Shown: positions 9,762 to 19,814, counted from the first letter of the stretch. The stretch is DNA of 40,611 nt from Ascoidea tarda (nom. inval.) (GCA_030560485.1 JAKTTS010000081.1:1-40611); one strand, 5' to 3'. Numbers and translations: made by a program. Notes: a model not told the origin generated them from the sequence alone.

Positions 9762-12700
9762 TCACCATTTTGCGAGGTCTTCGATGGTGTTTTGGATGTC
9801 AATTGCACACTTTTCTCTCATGTAAAAGATGGAGCAGTCGTTGTTCGAGCAGATTACCTTGTGTGTGAGAGATCCCTGGCATCTCTGACACTGTGTCCAT
9901 AGCTTGGAGAATTTGGACTCATACAAATTGAGCTGGGCAACTTGTTCAGCAAATATCTGGTTTCCCTTATCCTCACAGTTCTCGCAAACAGGCCCATCAC
10001 AAGGAATTTTGCAGACTTTGCAAGTATTGACTTTCTTGGTGAATCTCATCAATCCGCCTAATCCCCGGTTGGGGCCCCCAATCTTCGACATCGTCACTTT
10101 TCTGGTATGTGCACCAGTCAATAGTTGTTTAGCTTTGTTTTCACCCATTATCGGTTCGAATATTCTCATCAATGGTTTCGATAATTGGTTTTGTAAATAG
10201 TAATTTGAGTCGATAGCCAATCCGTTTTTCAAAACATATAATGGGTCCTCAGATTTCTCAAACGCTTTGGTCGACGACGATCTTATAATGACATATGCAA
10301 CTCTATCACCAACTGCAGGTGCTGATCCTGGATCTCTTTCTCTCATTCTCTTTGCTAGTTCAGCATGGGCCTGTTTTCCTGCATACTCTGGTGCTAGTGT
10401 CTTGGTGATAACCAACTCCGACAAATCAACCTTATCTTGCAATAAATCTGCAATGATCTTTTTAACAAATTCTTCCGCAGCTTTAACGTCTCTTTGGATT
10501 AATATCATTTCCAATATTTTCGTCATTACATTTGCAACCAACTTGCAATTATCTCTTCTCACGGTTTCAATTCCTTTGGTGTCAATTTTATCATACTTGT
10601 CCAATTTTGTCCAATATAATCCTGCATATCGTTTTTTATTAATTAGCAAGTACGGATAATAAACCTTTTCAAATTCTATTCGAATTGGTGCTTTGAACAA
10701 TTTCTCATTGATCCAATCTGCTGCCTGTTGTCCCAATTCCATACATTGCTTCAAATCATCCGGTCCAAACTTAACCATAACAGAATCTGTATCACCATAA
10801 ATAACTTGCGCATCAGCTGGAAAATTATTTTCCTTGCAGAAATGTTTCTCGATCTCGTTTTTGGTTGCCTCAATCATTTCTCTACCAATGGCTGTCGTAG
10901 AAGATGAAATTGCAAGACATGGCAATTTCCCATTAGTAGCACCTGTAAACCCGTATACTGAGTTGGCTGAAATTTTAAGAGCTAATTGTCTACCATTCAA
11001 AACATCTTTAATAAATGGATCAGACTCTTTCTTTAAAGCAGCTTTGGCCTTTTTCCGTGCTGACAATAACTCATATAAAATAGTTGGTAAGATTCCCTTT
11101 TTCAAATGCTCTTTTATAAAACAATCGCCATTTGGTGTCTTATAATAATCTTTTCCTTCTTTTAATCCTAACAAATTTATAGTCTGCTGAGTCACCAAAG
11201 TTGTGTAACATAGGTTATGTGAAATCATAATTGAGGGATAAAGCGACGAAAAATCTAAAGTAGCAACCGGGTCTTCGTGAAATCCTCTAACTGGTTCAAT
11301 AACTGTCGCACCTTCATAGGTTTCCTCGTTTCCACCAGGTGAACTGAAATTCGGTATTACTATATCATGTTCGAGAGCTTTTCTGAATAATTGAGATAAA
11401 ACTTTTATTTGTTGACCCCTTGATAACAAAAACGAAAAGGGCACACCCGTCACTCTTGCCATTTCCGTGTAATTAACTATACACATCATTTTTTGTAACA
11501 ATCTCATTGGTAGCATTGCATCCTTTAAACAATAAACAGCTAATCTTCTTCTTGTCTCTGAATCTCCATTCTGTAGATCTGTTATGATGGAATGATGAAC
11601 GTCTTCCTTTTGTTCTCCAAGAAAGACAGCAGAAACGTTATTTAATTTATAGGACCTCATTTTAACTTCTCTTTGAAAATATTGGTATAAATCAAATTGA
11701 ATTCTTCCACCAATATTTGTCACTTTATTTTCTTTTGTTCCATAAGCTCTTGAAGAAAATGTTGAGTTTTTAACTTCTTGTTTTTGATGTTTAAGTCTAC
11801 TAAAATATGGAAAGTCGGTGACACCTAAAGCAGTTGCTCTATTCAACAAGTATGGTATATCAAAATTTTGAGTGTTGTAACCAATTATTACATCTGGATC
11901 GACTTTAACCACAAAATCTCTCCAAGCTCTTAACATTTGTTGCTCAGTTTTGTTTGATATAACGTCGCAACCAACTATTGGTGAACACGTATTTAATGTA
12001 AAAACAGTATTAATAAATGGAACATTTTCACCGAATCTCGAAACCACATTAGCGATTTGGATCACTGAATCATATTCAGCTGTAGAGAAAATCCCCTTTC
12101 TATTTGAACATTCGATATCAAATGATAAGATTCTAAGAGGGGGTATTTTTGCCCATTCCCCTTCAGAGGGGTGAGAAATTAAATTTTTGTAATGTGTATG
12201 ACATTCAATTTGACAGGTTGTTACTTTTTGGCTTTGGTTTGTAATCAAGGTATAAGTTTCTTTAGGTAGAGTCAACCAACTCATTCCAGTTATTTTCGAG
12301 TCGATCATCATTCTTAGAGTATAGGAAATGTTATCATAAGTCATTGTAGTTCCAGGAAAATAATTTTGAAATTGAATTTGGCCTCTTTCAAAAGCGCCTC
12401 TCAATTTAGCAATAGTTTTTGCATGAGAGACAACAATTTTAAGGAATTGAGTTTTTTGGTTATCGTTATAGCTCCATATAGATTCTTTTAAATGGATTTC
12501 AATATTTTGAACATCATCAAATCCACTGTTGTGTAAATGGTTGATTAAGCTTTGAATGTGATCTTTTCTGAAATTATTATCTGAGATTGGCACGTATAAA
12601 TAATGTAAAAAGCCTGTAACATTGCACATTATGCTATTGCCTTTGTTTGTTACACCAAAGAATCTTACACATGAAAAGCCATTAAAATCAGTTTCTTCAG

Positions 12701-12854
12701 CATCCAATTGAATGAAGCTTATATCGTCATCTTTGGGGGATATAGATAGAGGAGGTCTTTCAACCGAGAGTTTTGAAGTACGAATCTGTTGTGCATTTTG
12801 GGTTAAAGCAATAAGCTCTTCTTCGAAAGTGGATAGCAATTTTTTAGCTTTCAT
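9762..12854 (-). CDS. POL3: DNA polymerase delta catalytic subunit
   Basis: Orthologue of Pol3, the lagging-strand replicative polymerase with 3'-5' proofreading. It has exonuclease motifs FDIECS (near residue 247), YNTQNFDIPYL and YCLKDA. The polymerase motifs are DFSSLYPSIM (A), ISANSVYGFTGA (B) and YGDTDSVMV (C). The C-terminal cysteine modules are CysA (CKVCKIPCDGPVCENC) and CysB (CQRC...CSNNDC), the latter binding an Fe-S cluster and subunit B. It ends in DLAKW, like the yeast LSKW. At 1030 aa it is shorter than S. cerevisiae Pol3 (1097). It starts at MKAKKLLSTFEEEL, matching yeast residues about 60-75, so the basic N-terminal tail is missing. The ATG at 12854 is the first usable one, and I saw no upstream intron with a TACTAAC branch site. 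Confidence 0.98.
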   Translation of the reverse strand: MKAKKLLSTFEEELIALTQNAQQIRTSKLSVERPPLSISPKDDDISFIQLDAEETDFNGFSCVRFFGVTNKGNSIMCNVTGFLHYLYVPISDNNFRKDHIQSLINHLHNSGFDDVQNIEIHLKESIWSYNDNQKTQFLKIVVSHAKTIAKLRGAFERGQIQFQNYFPGTTMTYDNISYTLRMMIDSKITGMSWLTLPKETYTLITNQSQKVTTCQIECHTHYKNLISHPSEGEWAKIPPLRILSFDIECSNRKGIFSTAEYDSVIQIANVVSRFGENVPFINTVFTLNTCSPIVGCDVISNKTEQQMLRAWRDFVVKVDPDVIIGYNTQNFDIPYLLNRATALGVTDFPYFSRLKHQKQEVKNSTFSSRAYGTKENKVTNIGGRIQFDLYQYFQREVKMRSYKLNNVSAVFLGEQKEDVHHSIITDLQNGDSETRRRLAVYCLKDAMLPMRLLQKMMCIVNYTEMARVTGVPFSFLLSRGQQIKVLSQLFRKALEHDIVIPNFSSPGGNEETYEGATVIEPVRGFHEDPVATLDFSSLYPSIMISHNLCYTTLVTQQTINLLGLKEGKDYYKTPNGDCFIKEHLKKGILPTILYELLSARKKAKAALKKESDPFIKDVLNGRQLALKISANSVYGFTGATNGKLPCLAISSSTTAIGREMIEATKNEIEKHFCKENNFPADAQVIYGDTDSVMVKFGPDDLKQCMELGQQAADWINEKLFKAPIRIEFEKVYYPYLLINKKRYAGLYWTKLDKYDKIDTKGIETVRRDNCKLVANVMTKILEMILIQRDVKAAEEFVKKIIADLLQDKVDLSELVITKTLAPEYAGKQAHAELAKRMRERDPGSAPAVGDRVAYVIIRSSSTKAFEKSEDPLYVLKNGLAIDSNYYLQNQLSKPLMRIFEPIMGENKAKQLLTGAHTRKVTMSKIGGPNRGLGGLMRFTKKVNTCKVCKIPCDGPVCENCEDKGNQIFAEQVAQLNLYESKFSKLWTQCQRCQGSLTHKVICSNNDCSIFYMREKCAIDIQNTIEDLAKW

Positions 12855-13012
12855 TGTTTGATCTATTAGATAAAGATAATTGTGTTGTGGGTATATTGTA
12901 AATACAGAGAGAGAAATGAAATGAAATGAAAAAAGAAGAAGGCAAGGAATGAGATAGAGCTAGATCGAACAAATCAGATGGTATGCTTATTAACCCACAG
13001 ACGTGTATTAAA

Positions 13013-13019
13013 CACGAAA
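13013..13019 (+). promoter_or_regulatory. SCB-like element upstream of POL3
   Basis: CACGAAA, an exact Swi4-Swi6 (SBF) box, about 160 bp upstream of the POL3 ATG. A 7-mer can occur by chance. It is listed because POL3 is G1/S-regulated in yeast and an MCB-like site lies in the same promoter. Confidence 0.35.
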
Positions 13020-13163
13020 AGATAAAATAAAAAAAATTGGAGAACGACAAACTTTAAAATGAAATAAAAATTGAAGCACGGAAAAGGGATCGAAGTACGA
13101 AATCGTAAAAGATGATCGAAAACACTTTTATATGTCTGTCATTTACGATAAATAGCTGCCGAA

Positions 13164-13169
13164 ACGCGA
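13164..13169 (+). promoter_or_regulatory. MCB-like element upstream of POL3
   Basis: ACGCGA within GAAACGCGACTC, fitting the WCGCGW core bound by MBF/DSC1, about 310 bp upstream of the POL3 ATG. Replication genes of yeasts usually carry MluI-type boxes (ACGCGT), so this is a plausible cell-cycle site, but it is one base off the strict hexamer. Confidence 0.4.
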
Positions 13170-13484
13170 CTCAGATAAGAGCTGGACCCGTGGGACTGGT
13201 CTTGGAGATAGCAATAAATTATAGAAAAAGAGGAAATTGCGTGGGAAGGGTGAGATAAGTAATTTTAAGTTTAATGCCGATAAGGAAATAGACAGGATAC
13301 ATAAAGAGATGTGAAAAGATGTAAGACTATACTATATTATATTATATGATATTAAAGTATATTAAAGTATATGTGTATGATATTAAAGAATTGAAGTAAA
13401 TATATAGGAAATGTAGAAAGTATAGGAAATGTAGGAAACAAATGATAGAGCAAAAGAAGATTTTAATAAGATGCTAAGAAAATA

Positions 13485-14957
13485 TTAGTAAGAAGATAAT
13501 TTTATTGGAGAAGAATTTAAAGAGGATTTATAATTATTAACTTTGAATTCTTTGATTATTGTTTTGGGTAAGGAGTTGTTATCTATTGAATCGATGTAAA
13601 AGGCCTTTAAATTTGGAAATAAAATATTATAGCGATTTGAGTAGTCAAAGGGGGTGAATTCGAGATTTGATATTTTACTTTTTGATATATCGATGATTTC
13701 TAGTTTTTTCAAGTTTAGTATTTGAGATAAATCAATAATTGAGATGTAGTTGTTTTTAAGAATGAGATTTGATAAGTTGTTTAAGTTGTTTAGATTTTGC
13801 AATTTTGAGATTAAATTCGAAGAAAGATCTAGAATTTTTAAATTGGACAAGTTGGATAGATTTTCAATTTTGGAGATGTTTGTGTTGACTAATTTCAAAA
13901 TTTGTAGGTTTTTCAAGTCAGATAGATTGTCTATGTTTTTGATTAGTACGTTATGACTTAGATTTAGGTATTTTAGATTGGATAGGTTGGATAGATTTTT
14001 GATTTCAGCTATGCCATTATTTGATAGATCGAGGGATTGCAAATTAGATAGTTCAGACAAGTTGTCTATGACTAGTGATTCCAACCATCTTGAATTAAAA
14101 TTGTAGTAATTGACAGATGATAGATTTAAAACCTTCAAGTTTGTCAAATGGTTTAGGCCATTGATTGTCTTTAGACGATTTTTGGATAGATTTAGAGATG
14201 TCAATTTTGGGAAATTGATCAAGGGGAAATCTGACAAGTTGTTAATCAAATTGTTTGATAAATTGAGATAGGTTAGATTTCTAAAATTTGATTGCAAGTC
14301 GTTATTGAAATTGGACAACTGGGAATTTAGTGCGAATTTTGATAGGAGAGCGCTTGAGTTGGGAAAGCAATTATTAATGAAAAGATTTATCGAGGAGTCA
14401 AACTGCTGGTTAATGTTGTTATTAGCGCTTTTTTTGAGAAGCAATTTGGAAGAGTTTTTAAAGATTATTTGCAAATGGGTGGCATTAGGAAAGTTGAATT
14501 GGGGTGGGAAGTTGTTTAAAGTGATTAAATCAGTTATACGTTTCAACAATTCGTTGTTTAGATTGATGGTGATGTGGTTAAAGAGGTGGAATTTTGGGTA
14601 AAAAAAGTGTTTAGACAACAAATCAAGCAAATTTATTCTGATGGTGTCGATACAGGATTGGTGTGCATTGTCGTTATAGATATTACGGACAGCTGATTTT
14701 ATTTTGGTTTTCTTGAGCTTGCTGGCAGAAATGTTCAAGCTGTCGTAAAAATGGTTGTATTTGTTGTAGTCGTGGTTGTAGTTTGTCATATGGACGCTCT
14801 GGTAGAGATAAAGACTGGCGATCTGGGAGACGAGAAAGGACTCGGATAAGGAGAGTAGCCAGAGTTTGGGCAAGGGCACTCTGCGCAACACGTCGGTGAG
14901 AACATGAGGAGGAAGACAGGCAAGAGGATCGAGAGAGTTGCAGTGGACAGGCTCCAT
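13485..14957 (-). CDS. F-box-like leucine-rich repeat protein
   Basis: A 490-aa protein with no name I recognise. Residues about 9-50 (LDPLACLPPHVLTDVLRRVP, then LPKLWLLSLSESFLVSQIA) look like an F-box, which would bind Skp1 in an SCF ubiquitin ligase. From about residue 215 to 440 there are roughly ten SDS22-type repeats of about 22 residues with the core LxxLxxLxLSxNxIxxIxNL (for example LSNLKYLNLSHNVL and LSNLKILDLSSNLI). Residues 60-215 are Asn-rich and less regular. The first 60 codons are GC-rich and the LRR part very AT-rich. The start is the first ATG; it is divergent from PEX13. A role as substrate adaptor is inference only; PP1 regulators of the Sds22 type have similar repeats but no F-box. 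Confidence 0.85.
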   Translation of the reverse strand: MEPVHCNSLDPLACLPPHVLTDVLRRVPLPKLWLLSLSESFLVSQIASLYLYQSVHMTNYNHDYNKYNHFYDSLNISASKLKKTKIKSAVRNIYNDNAHQSCIDTIRINLLDLLSKHFFYPKFHLFNHITINLNNELLKRITDLITLNNFPPQFNFPNATHLQIIFKNSSKLLLKKSANNNINQQFDSSINLFINNCFPNSSALLSKFALNSQLSNFNNDLQSNFRNLTYLNLSNNLINNLSDFPLINFPKLTSLNLSKNRLKTINGLNHLTNLKVLNLSSVNYYNFNSRWLESLVIDNLSELSNLQSLDLSNNGIAEIKNLSNLSNLKYLNLSHNVLIKNIDNLSDLKNLQILKLVNTNISKIENLSNLSNLKILDLSSNLISKLQNLNNLNNLSNLILKNNYISIIDLSQILNLKKLEIIDISKSKISNLEFTPFDYSNRYNILFPNLKAFYIDSIDNNSLPKTIIKEFKVNNYKSSLNSSPIKLSSY

Positions 14958-15156
14958 GGTGAAGAACAGGAAGCAGTGACAGAGGCAGAAGAAGAAGCAG
15001 CCCTCAGCAAAAAACGAGGGAAAGTGGGCGAATTTATAGCGCTGGGCTTCCAGAGCAAGGCGGATAAGGTTTGCCCTCCATCATTTGATGCTTCTCCAAA
15101 GCGTGGTGCTCGACACAGAGTTTCTCCATTAGGCAGGTATTGCGCACACCGCCACG

Positions 15157-15180
15157 CCAGAGCCCTGAGCAGGGCTCTGG
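15157..15180. repeat. Perfect inverted repeat, 11-bp arms, 2-bp centre
   Basis: Arms CCAGAGCCCTG (15157-15167) and CAGGGCTCTGG (15170-15180), separated by AG, between divergent promoters. It could be a binding site for a dimeric factor or a cruciform-prone element. A second CAGGGCAGAG follows at once at 15181. Confidence 0.85.
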
Positions 15181-15193
15181 CAGGGCAGAGCGT

Positions 15194-15199
15194 CACGTG
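15194..15199. promoter_or_regulatory. CACGTG box upstream of PEX13
   Basis: A CACGTG hexamer (context TCACGTGG) about 105 bp before the PEX13 ATG, the site of Cbf1-type bHLH proteins in yeasts. It is one of five CACGTG copies I found in the window, all in intergenic DNA. Confidence 0.5.
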
Positions 15200-15302
15200 G
15201 TGCCCCTCTTTGCAAATCCCAACTTTTACCAAAAACGGGAAACTTTGCAGCAGAAGCATATGTGGGCTCCATCTCTCGCTGCTCTTTCTTCTTCCTCAAG
15301 CC

Positions 15303-16721
15303 ATGTCCAGTCCTCGCCCCAAGCCCTGGGAAGTTTCTTCTGGTGCCTCTGCTGCTCGCTCTTCACCCCTACTTGTGTCTTTGTCTGCCCCCAGCCTCAG
15401 CACTAACAATAACAATAACATTGCTGCCTCTTCCCCATCTTCCACCCCAACAAACTCAAATCAGCTCCCCAACTCTCCTGCCTTGCCTGCTAAGTCTTCC
15501 CTCTCTGCTGCAGACTCTCCTGCCTTGCTCAACAATCGTTCTCGTTCCTACAGATCTAACGCTTTCACCAGCTCTCCCTACAACACCGGCTCCATGTACA
15601 GCTCCTCCATGTTAGGTGGTTATGGCGGCATGGGCTCCTACGGCTCCATGTATGGCTCTCTTGGTTCTGGTTACGGCTCCTATGGCTCCTATGGTTCCTA
15701 CGGTGGAGCCTACAACGGCTACAACTCCATGTACGGCATGAACAACTTCAACAACCTCAACATGATGAACAACAACAACCAGGGCATTGCCCAGTCCACC
15801 CAGGCCACCTTTCAGTTGATTGAAAGTATGATCGGTGCATTTACCGGTTTTGCTCAGATCCTAGAGGCCACTTATATGGCCACCCATTCCAGTTTTTTCA
15901 CAATGATCAATGTCGCTGAGCAATTCCGGCTTCTTAAGGATCTTCTTGTAAATGGCCTTGGAAATGTCTTTGGTATCTTTGCCCTATTCAAATATCTCAA
16001 GTCCTTTTTAACAAAACTATCCGCTTTGAAACTAAATAAAAACTCTTTAAAACTAACCGTCAAAGAATTCCAAAACTTCTCCTCAAACGCCAATAACAAA
16101 TCCTCCAAAAATCCTTTCAACTCTTTCAATAATCCAAAAAAATTCCCAAACAATGCTATCTCCATAAAACCCCTACTTTTCTTCCTCTTGTCTGTCTTCG
16201 GATTGCCCTTTTTATTAAATAAACTAATCTCAAGACTAGCCGAACAACAAAGACTAAAAGCCCAAGAGCTAATGCTAATTCAAAATCCGTCTACTTTGCA
16301 TCCAAATACTTTGCCAAATCCAGCATCCCCTTCTTCATATTCAAACAACACCTTAAACAGTAACCTGTCTTTCGACCCTTCAAACATCCAGTTTTGCAGG
16401 GCTCTCTACGATTTTAATCCTGAAAACCCTCTCATCGAATTACCCTTTAAAAAGGGCGATCTACTAGCCGTTTTAAACAAATCGGATTTATCTCAATCTC
16501 AATGGTGGAAATGTAGATCCAGAGATGGTAAATCAGGTTACGTTCCTTACAACTACTTGGAATTAATCCCAAGAGATTTATTCGATCATAAATCTGCATC
16601 AAATCAAGATCAAAATAAATCTACAAAAAATCAAGGAACGTCAAACGATTCCTCAGATTTAAAAAATTCAAATATAAATACAAATACAAATACAAAACAA
16701 TCCCAATCAATAAATTCATAA
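15303..16721 (+). CDS. PEX13: Peroxin Pex13, peroxisomal import docking protein
   Basis: Pex13 is the peroxisomal membrane protein that docks the cargo receptors Pex5 and Pex7 with Pex14. The 472-aa product starts MSSPRPKPWE, matching yeast Pex13 (PRPKPWE). A Ser/Pro-rich region is followed by a Gly/Tyr-rich block (about 100-150, many YGS and GGY repeats) and then the conserved segment ATFQLIESMIGAFTGFAQIL with ATHSSFFTMINVAEQF. A second hydrophobic segment is KPLLFFLLSVFGLPFLLNK. The SH3 domain begins at ARALYDF near residue 366 with ALYDF, WWKCRS and GYVPYNYLE, and the last 45 residues are Asn/Ser-rich. An ATG at 14904 lies in frame 133 codons upstream and overlaps the antisense start of the LRR gene. 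It is rejected because homology begins at 15303. Confidence 0.97.
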   Translation: MSSPRPKPWEVSSGASAARSSPLLVSLSAPSLSTNNNNNIAASSPSSTPTNSNQLPNSPALPAKSSLSAADSPALLNNRSRSYRSNAFTSSPYNTGSMYSSSMLGGYGGMGSYGSMYGSLGSGYGSYGSYGSYGGAYNGYNSMYGMNNFNNLNMMNNNNQGIAQSTQATFQLIESMIGAFTGFAQILEATYMATHSSFFTMINVAEQFRLLKDLLVNGLGNVFGIFALFKYLKSFLTKLSALKLNKNSLKLTVKEFQNFSSNANNKSSKNPFNSFNNPKKFPNNAISIKPLLFFLLSVFGLPFLLNKLISRLAEQQRLKAQELMLIQNPSTLHPNTLPNPASPSSYSNNTLNSNLSFDPSNIQFCRALYDFNPENPLIELPFKKGDLLAVLNKSDLSQSQWWKCRSRDGKSGYVPYNYLELIPRDLFDHKSASNQDQNKSTKNQGTSNDSSDLKNSNINTNTNTKQSQSINS

Positions 16722-17167
16722 ACTAAAATTTCATATCTTATCATTTATCATTTTACTTTTTGTTTACTCTTTTTTGTTTACTCCTTTTTAAATACTCTTT
16801 TTTTCTACTAGTTTCTTCTGTTTTCTCATCAACTGTCCTATAATTTTTCACACACTTTTTATATACCACTTAATATTCAAAACTAAAAATTTATCTTCAT
16901 TTTACCAAAAAAACCTAAAAAAAAAAAAAATCAAGCCGGAACTCACGTGATTCGGCTTTTCTTTTTGTCCCAATTAATAAATAAATTTTTCAGAGATTTA
17001 AGATTCGGATCTTCTCATTTGATACTTCAATCGTACTCTAATTACCATCCTTTTTATTCTTGTAAATACACTTCTACTCAATATTCCAATACACTAAATA
17101 TCACAAAACTCTTATAAACATACATTTGCCCAACTTCCTCTATCATAAAATCCTCTTTCAACTTAAC
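16722..17167. promoter_or_regulatory. PEX13 3' flank and MEF1 promoter
   Basis: A 446-bp gap, T-rich after PEX13 and then an A-run at 16911-16930. CACGTG (16944-16949) is bracketed by 6-bp inverted arms AAGCCG (16933-16938) and CGGCTT (16953-16958). A CCAAT box (16970-16974) fits the Hap2/3/5 site common in genes for mitochondrial proteins. I see no gene in it. Confidence 0.5.
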
Positions 17168-19477
17168 ATGGCGGTTGGTTCTTTGAGGTACTTGATACCC
17201 CAATCCTTGGGACTTATCTCAAGGAAGTTAATCTCTCCATCAAATACTAAGGTATTATCTTCAAACATAATAAAACCTTTAACACTCAAATCTCCAAAGA
17301 GACTTTTCCACTCTTCTTTGTCAAACAAAACCTACGAAGAAAAAAAAGAAGTCCTTGATACATTACTCGAAAAATTACCTGAATCCGATAAAGAACATTT
17401 ATCAAAATTACGTAATATTGGTATCTCGGCTCATATTGATTCTGGTAAAACAACCTTCACTGAAAGAGTCTTATTCTATACTGGTCGTATCAAACAAATT
17501 CATGAAGTTCGTGGTAATGATAAAGTTGGTGCCAAAATGGACCATATGGATCTTGAAAGAGAAAAGGGTATTACCATTCAATCTGCTGCTACTTATTGTT
17601 CCTGGGATAAAGATGATAAAAACTACCATTTCAATTTAATTGATACTCCTGGTCATATTGATTTTACTATCGAAGTTGAAAGAGCGTTAAGAGTTTTGGA
17701 TGGTGCCGTTTTAGTTGTTTGTGCTGTTGCTGGTGTTCAATCCCAAACCGTTACGGTTGATCGTCAAATGCGTCGTTATAATGTTCCTAGAATCACTTTT
17801 ATCAACAAAATGGATAGAGTTGGCGCTGATCCCTTCAGAGTCATTGATCAATTAAATAAAAAATTAAGAATCCCTGCTGCTGCTCTTCAAATTCCAATTG
17901 GTATGGAGTCAGATTTGCGAGGTGTTGTTAATATTATTGATAGAGTTGCATTGTATAGTGAGGGTTCTCAAGGTGAGAAAATTGTGCAAAAAGAAGTGCC
18001 TGCTGAATTAGTTGATTTAATGGAAGAGAAAAGAAGTTTGCTTATTGAGACTTTAGCTGATGTTGATGATGAAATTGCTGAAATTTTCCTTGATGAAAAA
18101 ATTCCATCCGTCGAACAAATTAAAGCTGCTATTCGTCGTTCCACTATTGCAAGAAAATTTACTCCTGTTTTAATGGGATCTGCTTTAGCCAATAGATCCG
18201 TTCAACCAGTTCTTGATGCCATTTGTGATTATCTACCTGATCCTTCAGAAGTTCTTAATAAGGCTCTTGATATCGATAATAATGAAACTTCAGTTAACTT
18301 GATTCCATCTTCAAAGGAACCTTTGGTGGCTTTAGCTTTCAAATTGGAAGAAGGAAATTATGGGCAATTAACCTACTTGAGAGTCTACCAAGGAAAACTT
18401 AAAAAGGGAGGCTATATTAAACACGTTAAAACTGGCAAAAAGATTAAGGTCTCTAGATTAGTGAGAATGCATTCAGAAGAAATGGAAGATGTTCCAGAAG
18501 TTGGATCTGGTGAAATTTGTGCAACTTTCGGTATTGATTGTAGTTCAGGGGATACATTTACTGATGGTATTAACTATTCAATGAGTTCGATGTACGTTCC
18601 AGACTCGGTTATTTCATTATCTATTAAAACTGATACAAAAGATTCTGCCAATTTTTCCAAAGCCGTTAGTAGATTCCAAAAAGAAGATCCAACATTTAGA
18701 GTTAATTATGATGTTGAATCGTCTCAAACTGTTATTTCTGGTATGGGTGAATTGCATTTGGAAGTTTATGTTGAAAGAATGAAAAGAGAATATAACGTCC
18801 ATTGCACAACAGGAAAACCACAAGTTGCTTACAGAGAGGCTATTCTCGGGGCATCTCCATTTGATTATCTTCACAAAAGACAGAGTGGTGGTGCTGGCCA
18901 ATACGCTAGAGTAGCTGGGGAAATTTCTTCACTTGTTGGCGAAAATCAATTTGAAACCAAAGTTGTTGGTGGCAAAATTCCAGACAAATTCCTTTTTGCT
19001 TGTGAAAAGGGTTTCAACGATGCTTGTGAAAAGGGTCCATTAATTGGCAGTAAAGTTTTGGGTTGCAAAATGATCATCAATGATGGTCAAATGCATATTG
19101 TTGATTCTTCAGAATTTTCCTTCAGAACTGCTACAATTGGTGCCTTCAAACAAGGTTTCTTAAACTCAAACCCAGTTGTTCTCGAGCCTATTATGCAACT
19201 TGCCGTCACCAGTCCAAACGAATTCCAAGGTAATGTTAACGGTTTACTAAATAAGTTGCTTGCAATTATTCAAGAAACTGAAAATGGACCAGACGAATTT
19301 ACAATTTACGCTGAATGTTCTTTGAACTCGTTATTTGGTTTTGCAACTTCATTAAGAGCCTGCACACAAGGAAAAGGAGAATTTACAATGGAATTTAAAA
19401 ACTATTCTCCAACCCCACCACAATTGCAAAAACAGCTTATTGCAGAATACCAGAAGAAGCTCCAGGCAAAAAAATAG
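17168..19477 (+). CDS. MEF1: Mitochondrial translation elongation factor G1
   Basis: Orthologue of Mef1 (EF-G1mt), the GTPase that moves tRNAs and mRNA through the mitochondrial ribosome. The 769-aa product is close to yeast Mef1 (761). Residues 1-55 form a basic, serine-rich targeting peptide without acidic residues (MAVGSLRYL, then [10 protein letters not shown] and [10 protein letters not shown]). GTPase motifs follow: AHIDSGKTT (near 88), the switch region [21 protein letters not shown] and [10 protein letters not shown]. Domains II-V are complete, including [10 protein letters not shown] and the C-terminal block [20 protein letters not shown]. The start is the ATG at 17168; the frame continues upstream only from a TTG. 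Codons are regular (GGT, GCT, AGA), and I noticed no CTG codon by eye. Confidence 0.98.
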   Translation: MAVGSLRYLIPQSLGLISRKLISPSNTKVLSSNIIKPLTLKSPKRLFHSSLSNKTYEEKKEVLDTLLEKLPESDKEHLSKLRNIGISAHIDSGKTTFTERVLFYTGRIKQIHEVRGNDKVGAKMDHMDLEREKGITIQSAATYCSWDKDDKNYHFNLIDTPGHIDFTIEVERALRVLDGAVLVVCAVAGVQSQTVTVDRQMRRYNVPRITFINKMDRVGADPFRVIDQLNKKLRIPAAALQIPIGMESDLRGVVNIIDRVALYSEGSQGEKIVQKEVPAELVDLMEEKRSLLIETLADVDDEIAEIFLDEKIPSVEQIKAAIRRSTIARKFTPVLMGSALANRSVQPVLDAICDYLPDPSEVLNKALDIDNNETSVNLIPSSKEPLVALAFKLEEGNYGQLTYLRVYQGKLKKGGYIKHVKTGKKIKVSRLVRMHSEEMEDVPEVGSGEICATFGIDCSSGDTFTDGINYSMSSMYVPDSVISLSIKTDTKDSANFSKAVSRFQKEDPTFRVNYDVESSQTVISGMGELHLEVYVERMKREYNVHCTTGKPQVAYREAILGASPFDYLHKRQSGGAGQYARVAGEISSLVGENQFETKVVGGKIPDKFLFACEKGFNDACEKGPLIGSKVLGCKMIINDGQMHIVDSSEFSFRTATIGAFKQGFLNSNPVVLEPIMQLAVTSPNEFQGNVNGLLNKLLAIIQETENGPDEFTIYAECSLNSLFGFATSLRACTQGKGEFTMEFKNYSPTPPQLQKQLIAEYQKKLQAKK

Positions 19478-19814
19478 ATCTGCTAAGGCTTGTTTTGAAG
19501 ATTTAAATATGTAAAATGTAACATGTATATAACACTAATGTATGTATCAATTAAACTCGTGTGTGTGCTGCATGAAAGCTTGGGTGTAAGCCTTGTGTAA
19601 CAGCACGTGCTGAGTTCTCGTGAACGTGCCCCGTAGAAATGGCCCAATCCCTGCTGTTTGTGCGTCATTCACGCCACAGGATGAAAAATCAACAACCCAC
19701 CAAAGTCGAGATTTTCGTTTGGTCAAAACTGGTATTTTAATCAGTGTTTTTTCATTCATCAACTTTTTTTTATTCATCAAAGTCATTTTCTTTTCTATCT
19801 CAACCTCTGTAACC
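19478..19814. promoter_or_regulatory. MEF1 3' flank and fRMsr promoter with 12-bp palindrome
   Basis: A 337-bp gap. It contains CAGCACGTGCTG (19601-19612), a perfect 12-bp palindrome centred on CACGTG and about 200 bp upstream of the next ATG. T-rich stretches at about 19735-19800 precede the start. The frame upstream of the gene stays open back to 19620 but begins with GTG and is not conserved. Confidence 0.5.

Larger units (their letters stand above)
12855..13484. promoter_or_regulatory. POL3 upstream region and 3' flank of the LRR gene
   Basis: A 630-bp gap. The POL3-proximal half carries a pyrimidine-rich leader on the coding strand, a TATAAAAG box (13132..13125 on the minus strand) and G1/S-type sites listed separately. 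The distal half (about 13320-13400) is AT-rich with short direct repeats of the type TATTAAAG/ATATGATATTAAAG. I see no gene in it. Confidence 0.5.
14958..15302. promoter_or_regulatory. GC-rich divergent promoter of the LRR gene and PEX13
   Basis: A 345-bp region visibly richer in G and C than its surroundings. It contains a 24-bp inverted repeat and a CACGTG hexamer (both listed separately). The frame upstream of PEX13 stays open across it, but conservation starts only at MSSPRPKPWE, so it is treated as non-coding. Confidence 0.55.

Noticed and set aside
9661-9780. Minus-strand tRNA gene around the B-box
   Set aside because: The T-stem is only partly paired, and no 5' acceptor strand or A-box lies at the right distance. 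Only the B-box itself is kept.
9394-9902. Plus-strand frames across the BDP1 5' end and POL3 3' end
   Set aside because: They are antisense to conserved protein and to a proven-looking intron, with no known motifs.
12844-13050. Minus-strand frame of 68 codons upstream of POL3 as an extra exon
   Set aside because: The translation is a low-complexity Phe/Ser-rich leader with no similarity to the Pol3 N-terminus and no splice signals.
14904-15302. In-frame 133-codon N-terminal extension of PEX13 from an ATG at 14904
   Set aside because: It overlaps the antisense start of the LRR gene, has no Pex13-like sequence, and the conserved Pex13 start (PRPKPWE) follows the ATG at 15303.
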